Below are positions 32,147 through 44,400 of a stretch of 64,000 nt of DNA, one piece after another. The notes below the pieces were generated by a model. It saw only the letters and a program-made list of their open reading frames with translations, made no database searches and was not told where the DNA came from. Both the position numbers and the translations under genes were made by a program. The stretch lies in the NCBI GenBank assembly GCA_031213475.1, contig JARUPZ010000015.1, positions 9,700,528 to 9,764,527 of the forward strand, in the 5' to 3' direction. Origin of the DNA: Nereocystis luetkeana (lineage: Eukaryota > Sar > Phaeophyceae > Laminariales > Laminariaceae). Position 1 is the first letter of the stretch, and each line of letters starts with the position of its first letter.

Positions 32147-33084
32147 GTGATCAATGTTGAAGATCATGCTGCACAATGTACATGTCGGATGGCAAGGGAA
32201 ATAATAGTAAGTAGGAGTAGTAATATTACTATGACTAGTGCTATTTGGAGTCTGCCTCATTTCAAGCGCGAGTGCAAGAAGCCAGACGTCTAACCCGCGT
32301 CCTATAATGAATTACACAGGCAGTACGTAGTACGAGATGCTACGGTCTAGGTTTTCGTGTGGGACATCCCGTGGGATTTCCCATAGACATGGTACAGGTA
32401 TGTACCAACTCTGGACGGCAATATAAGGACCATTTAACCTTGATATTAGTGACTAATCGTTTCTTCCTTTAAAATCTAGAGTAGTAGTGGGGTTTGGTCA
32501 ACGGGGCATTCAATGCTTTGCCGTCCTACATGGCCTGAAACGCCTCTCTCTTCAAAATACTGAATAGCTGAGTGTACCAGTACTGCAGCAATATAGTACA
32601 GCTTCAGTACACTTTATACTAATAAACAGTTACAACTGGCTCAGGCTAGACTGGTCGGTTTCTTACCCATGATAGGGTCCTTTCTTTCTAACGTATTACG
32701 CAAAAAACTTGAAAATCACAGCTGCTGCCGAAAATCGTTTGTTTTCCTTCTGATTTTCATAGAACGTTTCGAGCTCGTTCAATCAAGCTTATCACCGTAA
32801 ATTTTGTCCACCGCCACCGATGCCGATCGCAATATTTACCATTCACGTCCGTAGTAGGTGGTGTCATACTGGCCGCCTTGAGCAGCGGAAGAGAGAGTCA
32901 AGACCACAGATTTTTAATAGAAATCCCTAGAGCTGGCGCTAAAAATTGCCCTGAGCAACCACGGGCCTTGAAAAATGACCAGAAACAGCAGGCGTTTCCG
33001 TAGGACAAAAACCTTACCACTGGTATATATTATTATTTCTCTTGCCATCCGACAATGTGCAGCATGATCTTCAACATGGATCAC
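32147..33084. mobile_element. TIR element, unit 2 copy
   Basis: Counterpart of 5390-6321. The left TIR has a 7-base internal insertion around GCACAATGTACATG. Otherwise it is near identical to unit 1. Confidence 0.58.
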
Positions 33085-33795
33085 TTTTTTTGGGGGGGGG
33101 GGGGCTAACCGGTTCTAGGTACTCCAAAGCATATCTGCAAAAACAATCGCGCAAATATTCAAAGGCCTGACTCCGTAGGATGAATATCAAGTTGCATTCC
33201 AGGCCAGAGGCTTATCAAATACTGAAACAAAGTAATTACAAGGCAGCTTACTGGTGCCATTTTTGCACTTCTACTATTAATATTTTGCTTGCCATCCGAC
33301 AATGTGCAGTGTTGTTCTAATAGACGACTGACAGAAAGTGAAGAACTCTCCAGAAAAAAAGCGCGGCAGTATCCTACGACTATTATCATAGAGAAATATG
33401 TACAAGTTCTGTTTTGTGGATACAAATCTACGCCCCAGAAATAGTAGATAGTACGCTGAGTAGACATGCAATGCCATGTCATCATGCTGGATACGATATA
33501 CACGATAAGTATACACATCCTATGAAGGAGAGAAAACAGAAAAAACGAGAAATGAAAATAAAACAGAAACCAAAAAGAAACCAAACCGAATGAAGAGAAA
33601 AAATAAGCTAAACAAGGGAAAACTGCTGTGCCTGCACGCAGGGGAGGGGGTAGAACGAGCTAATGAAACAGCACCAACCACTGCATCGAGACAGAGAAGA
33701 GAGATTAGAACACAGAGAGCAAGGCTAAGACAAAAACCAAGGGAAAAAACGAAATACCATGGTAACTGTCAAACCGAAGCACAACGTCGACGTGT

Positions 33796-36598
33796 GTGTG
33801 TGTGTGTGTTCTTCACATTAAACCGTTCTTTCTACCCGTCGACATCCAGCACAACCAGTGTCCGTGCCGATTCTTCCATCCTAGAAGAGATACAAGTTCT
33901 GTGGTCACAAAGCTACGCCACAGAGATACTACGTTGCCACGTGTGCAGTGTGAACTGCAGTGGGCAATGCAAAGCCATGTCATCATACTAGATACGACAG
34001 GCACGACATACGCAATCTATGAAATAGTGAAACGAAAAGAAACAATCAAAGAGAAAACAAAACAAGGTAGACAAGTCGAAAAAGAAAAAGAAGAAAAATG
34101 AAAGCAAAATCTAAGAGAAACAATCTGTCGTGCCCCCCCCCCCGCAGGCGAGGTGGCCTACACTTGAAAAAGAACGAGCTGGAAAAAAGAAGAAATAACA
34201 AAAGACACCACTGCTTGTGAACAGAGTAAGACAAAGAACCAAGGAGAAAGTAACAAGGAAAAATAACAAAGGGGAAATAACAGGCAGACCAAAGCCCAAA
34301 GCACCTTCTAGGTGGCGGCAGCAGCTTGTGGTACGAGTAGTATAGCCAGGTTCTCCCTGCTAATCCGCCTGGTACCTTGCTACCCAGACTGCCGTCTCCG
34401 CCCTGCGTTCGTCAACTATGCCCAGCCCCTTGGCGTCAGACAATACGAGCCGAGCAGAGCAGGTTCGTCATCCAACCACGCCACACGGCTCCTTGAGTAC
34501 GGCTTATCAATCAGAAAAGGAAGAGGAAGAGAAAAAATGAAATGAAAATCACGGAGAGTCAGCGCAAGAGAGAAAAAAAAAAAAAAAAAACAAAAAAAAA
34601 AAAACTAAAAGAGAAGACAAGGGAAGACCACGTTCGAGCCAGCTGCACCAGTTGGTAGCACTAGTAGTATGGTCATATTCTACTTCCTAGTCGACTTGGT
34701 GCCTTGCTACCCTGTCTGCCATCTCCTTCCTACTTTCGTCTACCGCCGTTTCCCTTCTACCCCTCCTGTTCCCCCCCCTCTCCGCATTCACTCGGTCGGG
34801 CTTTATGCCACTTCTCCTGTTGCCCCCTCCCCCCCCGTTCCTTTGGGCACCATCCACGGCGGATGCGCGGCGCTGTCTACTCATCTCAGCCTCAGCCTCG
34901 TGCCACCTCACCATGAACCGTTCGGCTGCTTCAAGGATCCCCCGGTACCACTTCCCCGCCTTTTTGGCTGCTGTGGACCACAACGCGGTCTCAACTCCAA
35001 ACACCAAGGGGGCAACTTCCGTTGACCCTTCGGTGGCTCGGAACTCCCTAAGGTCTTCGACTATGCATCTATGCCAAGTCTTACACTGTCCGCCTGGTCT
35101 CGGGTTCTCCCCACCAGCTATCGTCCCGAGCATTACCCGATTGGGTAATCGCTCCTTGCTTTGCCGTGCCACGCCCCCCGCAAAGAAGAGCCGCCGTTTG
35201 CGAATGGTCGTTTCGATGCTCTCGCAACGTGTCATCTTGAGGGCCTTCGCGTACGAGAGGGTGGCATGGTCAGTACGAAGTCGGCGCTGGAAGCCAATGA
35301 CTCGCAACAGGACTTGGTGGTGAGCCGTTCGAAGCTTGGCAAAGTGTTCCGCTCTGAGGGTCCACGTCACACACCCGTACAGCAGGGTCTCAATCATCTC
35401 GGCCTTCAGCATTCGGACTTTAAGGCTAAGGGGGGCGGTCGTCCTATCATACAACTCCGGGCCGAACCGTTTGAAGCATGCTCGCATGAGGCGGATCCGT
35501 CGGTCGATTTCGAGCGAGAGGTCAGCGTTTTCGTGGATAACGCCGCCTAGGTATAAGAACTGGGTCGTCTGCTTATACCTCTGACCTGCCGCTTCGATGA
35601 CGAGCGGTGGTGCGAGGGTTGTCCGGTCTGGTGTTTGTAGGACCATTGTCTCAGTCTTCTTTTCCGACACCGTGAGGCCTGCTGCTTCGAAGACAGTCAC
35701 GATGACTGTCATCATTTTTGCGAGCCCTTCAGCCGACTTCGAGACAATTCCTGCATCGTCGGCGTACAACATGCCCCATACAGACCTTCGCACGCACGCC
35801 AATGGCTCCTCCTTCCCTGTTCGAACTACTCCAGCTTCCAAGAGTTGGACCAAATCCCTTACAATGGCTTCGTCTTGGCTGAAGCGTACTAGTACGACGT
35901 GTAACGCAGCAGCGAAGAACACGTTGAACAGTAACGGTGACAGTACACAGCCTTGCCGCAGCCCCTGCGTGACATCAAACCATTCCGAGAGCTCGCCGTC
36001 ATCAGTACGCACGCGAGCCCGCATGCCATCGTGGAAATTACGGATAATTCTCAGCATCTTGGTTGGTACGCCAAAGCGTGTGAGTACCTTCCATAACAGC
36101 TCTCGGTCGACAGAGTCGTACGCTTTCTGCAGATCGATGAAGCACACGTATAAGGGGATTTTCCTCTGTCGTCCGAGCTCTTGCAGCCGGCGCACGACGA
36201 ACAACATATCAATCGTTGATCGTGCGGGGCGGAAGCCGCACTGTTCCTCGGGGAGTAGTTCCTCGGTCTCGCAGTAGTTGCTGAGGCGGGACGCGACGAT
36301 TTTCAACAACACTTTGCCTGCGTGGGCAACAAGCGAGATCCCTCTATAGTTGTTGCAGTCAGTTCGATCCTTCTTTTTGTGAAGGACCTTGATGATCGCA
36401 TCTTTCCATTGCTGAGGGACTTCTCCTGTTAACCAAACATTGACAAGGATGTTGTGAAAGCGCTGGGCGAATGCCGGGTGGTCGATTTTTAGGAGTTCGA
36501 CCGGGAGACCATCTGGCCCGACAGCTTTCCAATTCGACATCCCCTTCAGTGCTTCGGTCATCTCGTCTATGGATGGTTCATCTTCAAGCGACAGTTTA
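33796..36598 (-). mobile_element. RTE-like LINE, 5'-truncated, private to unit 2
   Basis: Unit 1 runs from its 7026 area uninterrupted where unit 2 has 2.8 kb extra. The target GACGTGT is duplicated at 33789-33795 and 36599-36605. Read on the minus strand, the element has an open reverse transcriptase frame, an 890-base 3' region with A- and C-rich runs, and ends in a (CA)n tail. A dinucleotide tail instead of poly(A), and the RT sequence, point to the RTE clade. The endonuclease part expected upstream of RT is missing, as usual after incomplete reverse transcription. Absence from unit 1 and the open frame show a recent insertion. Confidence 0.88.
34687..36598 (-). CDS. LINE reverse transcriptase, N-terminally truncated
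   Basis: About 636 codons without a stop. The open frame extends to an ATG at 36642, but the first 16 codons are flanking DNA, so that is not a native start. Motifs in order: [46 protein letters not shown] (catalytic Asp), [22 protein letters not shown] (YADD, near 35755-35766), and FLYLGG. Then comes the C-terminal region [17 protein letters not shown] typical of RTE/BovB-type LINEs, ending in a Gly/Arg-rich tail ([11 protein letters not shown]). In the family this enzyme performs target-primed reverse transcription in the nucleus. All RT catalytic residues are present, but without the endonuclease the copy should not be autonomous. Confidence 0.9.
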
Positions 36599-39332
36599 GA
36601 CGTGTAGAAAGAACAGACACAAACAACGGGGCGATAAGGCACAGTATTTCTGTGGCGTAGGTTTTGCTACCACAGAACTTGTATCTCTCTAGGATTGAAG
36701 ACTGGCACGGACACTGGTTGTGCTGGATGTCGACGGGTAGAAGGGACGGTCGAACGTGAAGAACACACACAGCAGAGTAGACAGCGCTGCGCACCCGCCA
36801 CGGGTGGTGCCCAAGGGAAGGGGGGGGAAAGGGGGCTACAGGGGAGAAGTGGAAGGAAACCCGACCACGTGAATGCGGGGAGGGGCAACGGGAGGGGGGG
36901 GTGTACTCGGAGGGAGATATGTGTGTGCTCGATCTCATGCATGGCCGTAGTCGTATGACCATACACCCTCGCATCCCTACAATGCCGGGACGGAGCATGT
37001 CATGCCGGGACGCAGCAGGTGATGCCGGGACGGAGCATGTCGGGTTTTCCCCACATTGCTTGCACCAAGCGCGAAGCGCCGTGTGAGGTGTGTGACGAGT
37101 CGCATAAAAGGTGAGCTGCAGTGCACCCTACTAAGAATCGTTTGTGAGGCGGACGTGCATATGGATGACGCTGGCTTCAATGAGGTGATTTAGTTTCCGG
37201 TGTACTTGTTATTGCCGCTTCCAGAGACAGTAATGAATGATGGGAGTACTATGTAACTGCCTCTTGGGTCGGGGGGGGGGGCAGGAGGGGTATGTATAGA
37301 AGGGAAACCGCAGTGGACGAAAGTAGGAAGGAGGCGGCAGACAGAGTAGTAGCAAGGTACCAGAGAGGCCGACCATTAATAACACGTCTATCAGGCATGC
37401 TACTATTAATACTTGTGCCGCCAACTACGAAATAACTGCTGCGGCTCGTTTTAACGTGGTCTTTTCTTGTCCTATTTTTATTTTTGCGCTTGGCCTTCGG
37501 TGATTTTCATGTTTCATTGCTTCATCTCTTTTTTTGCTCCCTCGGTCCTGCACCTGATGAAAGGAGAGTCGAGGGGTAGGTGACGAGCCGTATTGTTTGC
37601 TCGTTTCGTAACGTCTGGCGCATCCTCTCCCGTGGCGGGGCATAGTTGACGAGCGCAGGACGGAGACGGCAGACAGGCCTGGTAGCAAGGTACTAGACCA
37701 TACCAGGTAACTATTACAGATAGATTAAGGAGAATCTGTCTATGGCTGTGCTCCTTGTAACATAAACTGCTGTGGCTTCCTGGAGGGTGCTTTGTGCTTC
37801 GGGTTATTGCCTATCAGTTCCTTAGGATGGATGTTTGTCTTGCTCTTTTATGTTTTTGTTGTAGTGGTGCTGCTTCTTCAGCTCGTTGTTTTCAAGTGTC
37901 TGCCACATCTCCTGAGGGGAGGTACGACAGTTTTTCCTTTCATTTTTCCATTTCTCTTTCGATTTGTGTCCTTGTCGTCTGGGTTGTTTTTCTTGTACAT
38001 TACCTGGTATAACAGAAATATGTAGTAGCAGTAGTGGTATTAATAGTAGTAGTAGGAGTAGGAGTAGTATAGTAGTAGTAGTAGTAGTATTAAATAGTAC
38101 CTGGTATAGTAGTACAGCAGCAGTATAGCTGCTGCTACTACTGCTACTGCTGCTGTGTTGTCATGCTGCCACACACAACATCAGCAACACGAGCCTAATA
38201 TGGCGCTGGCCTGCCCCCTACGGGCCATCACATCATGCACGCTGTGGGTAAGGGGCAATGATTGGCGGGAACCAATAATATGATTCCTGATTGATCGAAC
38301 GCAGTATTTTGTTTTACGTACGTACGTGTACCTTTTTTTACGATACCTTTCTCGTTTGCTTCCAAGCTGTCGTCCAGGAGGTATACGGGGTGTACCCTAT
38401 CTGTTGGTCTCGATGTGCAGCTATTTTGTTGCGATGAAGGACGAGAACACCCGAAAGCACTTCCCGGCGAGGGTACTCTGCATGAGTCGAATGAAGTAGG
38501 GTGTTCGACGAGACGCCCTCTCGCATGACCCACACGGGCAGAGGCCCGTCTGTTCTCGTGCCGGAGGCGGAAAACACATCAGCGCGAGAGATTTTTGCAG
38601 GTGATCATTTAGTCCAACGGCCGTATGATACGAGTAAAAGGTCCTCGCGTGTTCCTTGCTCTGTGCGTGCTTCGCATTGCAGCAAGGCCGCGCGTCTGAT
38701 GTCGATTGCATTTATTCGCTTTCTATCGCACGCGTAGGTGTAGTTTCCAGCCGGCGATTCTCCTCTTTCCTACTGACGTGCGCGGCAAGGGTGTACAGGT
38801 GCAGTCGCCACATGCCGCGGCTTTGCACGAGATAGAATACGGCAAGCGATTCAAACCTGTCCGGACGAAAAAACACACCACAAATTGAAAAATCGACGGA
38901 CAAGTACTTAGTGGATTCGAATCGCCACCAGATAGATGATAGATCAGGGGTCAGGATCGCGATTGATTGGAAAGAGTTGGGTTGCGTCCATCTATCTGGT
39001 CGCAGTGCACTTGGTGCATTCATTCGCGCCGGGCCCGTCACGTCTGAAAGATACGGCGCAAGACACGCACAACAGCAGGGGTACACAGCATACCTCTATC
39101 TCTGGCAAAATTCGCTCCTCCTACGTATGAGTACGATATACGATATATAACGCCATGATGAGCAGGAGCGACCATTTTGATTTTGAGTTTGATTCCTGAA
39201 AACGCCGTGTGAGTGCTGTCGAGCCCAAAATGCTTTTGAACAGGATTCGGAGTTTTGCTTTTTTGCATGGCTTATCATATGAGAAAAAAGCGCGGAATAC
39301 TTCCGTCAATCAAACACAAAACAGACGACAGG

Positions 39333-39341
39333 TACCTGGTA
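39333..39341. repeat. TACCTGGTA site absent from unit 1
   Basis: Unit 2 reads CAGGTACCTGGTATGTACG; unit 1 (9776-9785) reads CAGATATGTACG. This is a 7-base difference plus one substitution. Confidence 0.65.
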
Positions 39342-39894
39342 TGTACGATGCGGGTTCGAACACTCTGCTATCTGTTTTTTTTTTTCACGTTTTTTGCCTG
39401 ATACCCCGTTCTCTAGGTTCCGCGGAGAGATCCGCTCGAGTTACCGCTGTCAGTATTTCCCAGCCGTAATTCGTTCCAGGTTCGAATGAAAGATGAGCAA
39501 ATCATGGGATGTGATATGATACGATACGATATGATATTATATGATATGACATACGATATGATAATATCATATGATACAGTGTACATGAGATAGTGTGAGC
39601 ACCACCACTCCAACTGCTGTTGTTGTGTGGTTTCTGTTGCCGCTTATCAATAGACGCACTCCCCGCCGTGGCAGCTTCTACTATTAATACCTGTACTTTG
39701 TCTACAAGCATCGACCCACGAATAATACCTGGTACCCGGTACAGCAGCAGCAGTAGTAGACTATTAATAAGTGGTCTCCCTCTATAATGCCGGTTGGTTG
39801 AGTATGATAGTGCCGGCTGCCCGCTATAATGCCGGTGAATCGCTTGGCACATGTATATGATGGGGTTAACAAGCGTGGCAGTGTGTTATTAATA

Positions 39895-39998
39895 TTACGG
39901 GGGACCATAGTTAACAGGACCTATGGTACACATAAAACCTATATGTTTAACCATTTTTACTAACAATATTTGGTCCTGTTAACTATGGCCCCCCGTAA
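39895..39998. mobile_element. 104-bp MITE with 27-bp TIRs and TA target duplication, private to unit 2
   Basis: The ends are TTACGGGGGACCATAGTTAA and the reverse of TTACGGGGGGCCATAGTTAA. The inverted repeat is 27 bases with one mismatch. TA flanks both sides (39893-39894 and 39999-40000), and the unit 1 site near 10303 is empty with a single TA. Size and TA duplication fit a Stowaway-like MITE of the Tc1/mariner superfamily. It has no coding capacity. Confidence 0.9.
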
Positions 39999-41462
39999 TA
40001 GTGCCGATTGCCACTACTACTGCTTTATAGTGCCGGTCGGTATTATTGTTGGCTGGCGCATACCGGCGGCACCATAGAAGTACGACTATTATTAATAATA
40101 CTGCTGTAAGAAGAACGCATTGTAATGCTCACTTCCTGAGGGACGCTCAAATATACAAATACGAAAACAGATTTTTTAAGAAAATGTGATCAGCGGCGAG
40201 AGCTACACTAAACCAAATCCTACCACTATACTTTACTATACTGTACAACAATATATGCTCAGAGGGTCTGATAGAATACTCGATATTAATGGTAATATTC
40301 AAAGCTGTAGTACTATTAATAATAGATTCCAGGTATTGCTATGCTATGTGCGTGTTCTTCACAGTAAACCGTTTTTTCTACCCCGTCGACATCCAGTACA
40401 ACCAGTTTCGAGTTTCCTTCCACGCCTCTTGTTGCCCCCCCTGCCCCCATTCCCTTGGGCACTACTCACGCCGGGTGCCGGGCGCTTTCTACTCAGCTGT
40501 ATGATATGTACTCTGTGAATGACCTGGCGTAGTACAGGACAAACAAGCGATAAGAAAGGCCGGCTTAGGCTGACAAGGACATAAGAAATCCGCCCGTCAT
40601 TGTACTGGAGTTAGTGTTGAATGCACCCATGCCGAAATAATAAATCCAGCCTGTGGAACAGCTGTGCTGTTTCTTATAATAGTGCTGTTGTACAGCAGTA
40701 TAGCTGAAGCACAAATTGGTACTGAACACCGTATTAATAGTAATGCTAGTAATAGTGAACGCGTCCCGGGACGTTGTGATCGTGCAAGCGTGCAAAGGCA
40801 CCCAGGGGCGTTCACTATGTGGTCGGGTCCGCATTTTCTGGAGAAAGAGTAACTGCGGCCTTTTCGGGGTAATACAAAAACCAAAAATACTGGAAAAAAC
40901 GGGTATCCACGACATACCCCAAGATCTGGTACATGATAACACATGCCTGGTACTTTTTCGAGTGGCTGAGTCATGACTATTTTTAAACGGCAGAACATCA
41001 TAGGGGTGCTTTGGTATCTGTCCTTGGCTGATTCTGCCTTTTCTGTTGTTGCTCAGCGCACGTACATACCCATCCCATGCGTCGAACATTCCTATGTAAA
41101 GCGCCCGTTGGCGCCTCCTTCGGGTACAGCTCCCTTCCCTAATCCCAATGGGGTCGCTAGCTCCACCCCGGGACGTTTACCAATAAAAAAATCAAGGGGC
41201 ATTTACTATGTGGCCGAGGCGTTTTTCGTACTTTGGTTCTAGATAGAAGGCGTTCACGCCAGAATATGCTCCTTTTGTGCTGAAAATAGCGACCCGAGGC
41301 GTTCACTATTAATAGTATTGCTATGGTCATCGTCCCCTCTACCTACTGTATGTGCAATAAATAGTCTCTCTCGGTAGTAGCCCGGACTGATCCTCGTCTC
41401 CAATGTTGTCTCTAACCGCTCGCTTCGAAAGGTAACGAGGTACTACTGGTGAAGTGAGGTGG

Positions 41463-44400
41463 ATGCAGCGTGCTACCGCAGAGCGCCTCCCGGTAGGAGC
41501 CGCTCCCGGGCGTTCGCGAGGGGCAGCGTTCGAGCGGGCTGACCCGGGGCCGGCCATCCCTCCGATGACCGAGCAGCAGCGACAGGTCAAGCGACGCTCG
41601 AGGGCGGCGGCCCAAAAGCTTGCGGCTCAACATGCGCAGGTGAAGGAGGGTGATATTATTCGTACCTGGTACTTCGTATACATGGTATATGACACGGATA
41701 CATATACAGCAGTAATGACGGCCTGGAGAATAGGCGCGTGTGGTTGGGGGGAAGGGGGGTGTACTCGTTGTCATGCGTGGCCGTATTCGTATGACTGTAG
41801 AATTTTGAAACCGTACACTGCCGGGACGGAGCGCGTCGGGTTTCCGGCAGATTTGAGATGGCACCGAGCGCGAAGCGCCGCGAGGTGTTTTGCGAGTCGC
41901 ACGAAGGGTGAGCTGCATCCTGTATACCAAGAACCGCTTGTGAGGCGCACATTCTTGCATTCGAATGACAGCGTCGAATTAATAGATCTGTTGTCCGGTG
42001 TGGCCACTTCCAGAGACAGCAATGAAAAGGAACTGGGGGGGGGGGGGGGGACTGAAGAAGGGAGGGGGGGGAGACGTTGAGGGGGGTGAGGGAAGGGATA
42101 GTGATCATTCATTGATTCGTACTTGTGCTTGGGGAGGAGCTGTGACGCGGCTGCTGTTGTAACTGCTGCTTTCTGCATTCACATGCTACACCCGGATTAT
42201 AACTTAGAAAGCTAGATATGTTTGTTGGGTATCGTTATGATAAATCCCGAGATGCAGCAGTGTATCGAGTATTGAACTTTGTACACCTTGGTATATCGTA
42301 TTTCGAACAATCGCTTTCGAACGATCGCTTTCGATATGTCGACTGGTCTTCTTGTCGACCGCGTCTTGCCCTCCACCCCCTCCCATTCCCATGGCTATTT
42401 TACATGTAGATATACATGTACTCTGCACGACTCAAATCGTTTATCGACGTACTAATATACCTGGTACACATATTGTTGGTCGGTATAACGTTATTGCGAG
42501 CAGAGCGATCGACGGAATCCGCCAGCGGGGCGAAGCGGCTTGTATATATCTCTCGGACATTCGTGCTCCTCATTCGGGGGCTGTAAGCTCCAATAATGCT
42601 GTTGTCGTTATTTATGAATGATTCGTGTAAATGTAATATACCAGGTATGCGCCGACTGCTGTAATCTGTGCGCCGCGAGTTGGACCGGAACGGTCGAGTG
42701 TCACGCTTAAAAGCGTTTCGACGGGATTGGTCAAATGCTCAAGTTTGGCGATTTGCAAATTTTGTAGGCTGTGTGCGATAGTTTCGGGGGATCGTATCGC
42801 AACATTCCATATGTTGTAACAGAAGATCGAAGTTTGGGTGTAGGGTGTAAATATCGAACTTGGTTTTCGCTCCTTCCCCTGGCAATCATCTCCGTATTTG
42901 TTTTTAGCCGATCCTGAACGAAAACGCTTCGACGTACTTACACATTTCCAATCGAACTTCAAAATCATACATATCACGACTTTTTTCTTTTATAGGGAGT
43001 GCATGGAAATCTGCTCTCGTTCGATACCAACATACCGCCTTCTGTTGGATCAACCATTCTTGTCCCAGGAGGACGCGCGGAAGCAGGACGCTGTCCGTCG
43101 AAAGGAGGCAGCCATGAAGCTGGCCGAAAGAGCCCACTCATACAACGCGCGGTTCCGGTCTCGATCCGGTCGACCCTCCTCCTCCTCTTCGGCACCCCTC
43201 ACCAGCGGCGTGCGCTCGAGGAGCATCTCCGGTCACCCTGGAGTTAACGCCGGAAAACCCACCGGAGGTGACACTCGTCGCAGGCCTGGAGGCCACCCTG
43301 GAGTCAATGCTGACGGCATCGCCGGGGGCGCGAGAGGAGGAGCTCCAGGAGGAGCAGGAGGAGGCCAGCCGCGGGCGAGGTCCTCCCCTCCCGGCCATGT
43401 GCCGCAGCGGGAGCGATACCGGTCCGCTGTTGATTCCGCCACCGCCACTGCCACCGCCGACTCCGGCGTCGATACCGACGGTTTCAGGCGTCCGGGAAGC
43501 GGAAGCGGAGGCGGGGGTCGGGGGGGATATGCTGGCGGGGGCAAGGGTCGTGGTCGGGGTCAGTCCACGATGGGTGCGAAGTCGGCATTGAGTCTAAGGT
43601 CGGGGGCGGGGGGCGGGTTAGGGCCCGGTGTGGTGTCTACGCGCGGCGCCCCTCGGACTCGATCGGGCTCGCGGCAGCAACCAGTGGGCGAGACCGTCCG
43701 GGCAGGCGGTAACCACGGTGTTGGTGGTACTACTGGTACTACTGGTGGTGGTGGTTGTGATGGGTGTGAAGCTGAGGATAGTGCGGGTGGTGGTGTTGAT
43801 GGGTGTGGTGTGGGTGTTGACGGTGGTGGTGGTGTTAGTGTTGGTGTTGGTGGTGTAGGTGGCGGTGTTGGTGTCGGCGGTGTTTGTGTTGGTGGTGGTG
43901 GTGGCGGTGTTGGTGTCAGCGGGGGTGGTGGTGGAGGTGTCGGCGGTGTTAGTGGGGGTGGTGTTGGTGGTGGTGGAGGTGTCGGCGGTGTTAGTGTTGG
44001 TGGTGGTGGTGGCGGTGTTGGTGTTAGTGGGGGTGGTGGTGGTGGAGGTGTCAGCGGTGTTAGTGTTGGTGGAGGTGGCGGCGGTGGGGGTGGTGGTGGT
44101 AGTGGCGGTGTTGGTGTTAGTGGGGGTGGTGTTGGTCGTGTTGGTCGTGGCGGTGGTGGTGGTGGGGGTGGTGATGTTGGTGGAGGTGGCGGCGGTGGGG
44201 GTGGTGGTGGTAGTGTTCGCGGGGGTGGTGTTGATGGAGGTGGCGGCGGTGATGATGATGGTGTTGGGCAGCCCCATGCGGTCACCACAGGCAGGAGTGG
44301 ACGTGAGTGTGGGCATGCCGGGGCTGGGCGGCGTTCTGCCAGGAGTGGCAAGAGCCAGAACCCTTCTGGAAGGTGAAATACATCGTATTGACATACCTGG

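Noticed and set aside
36599-36642. ATG at 36642 as start of the reverse transcriptase
   Set aside because: The first 16 codons lie outside the element beyond the target-site duplication; the true N terminus was lost by 5' truncation.
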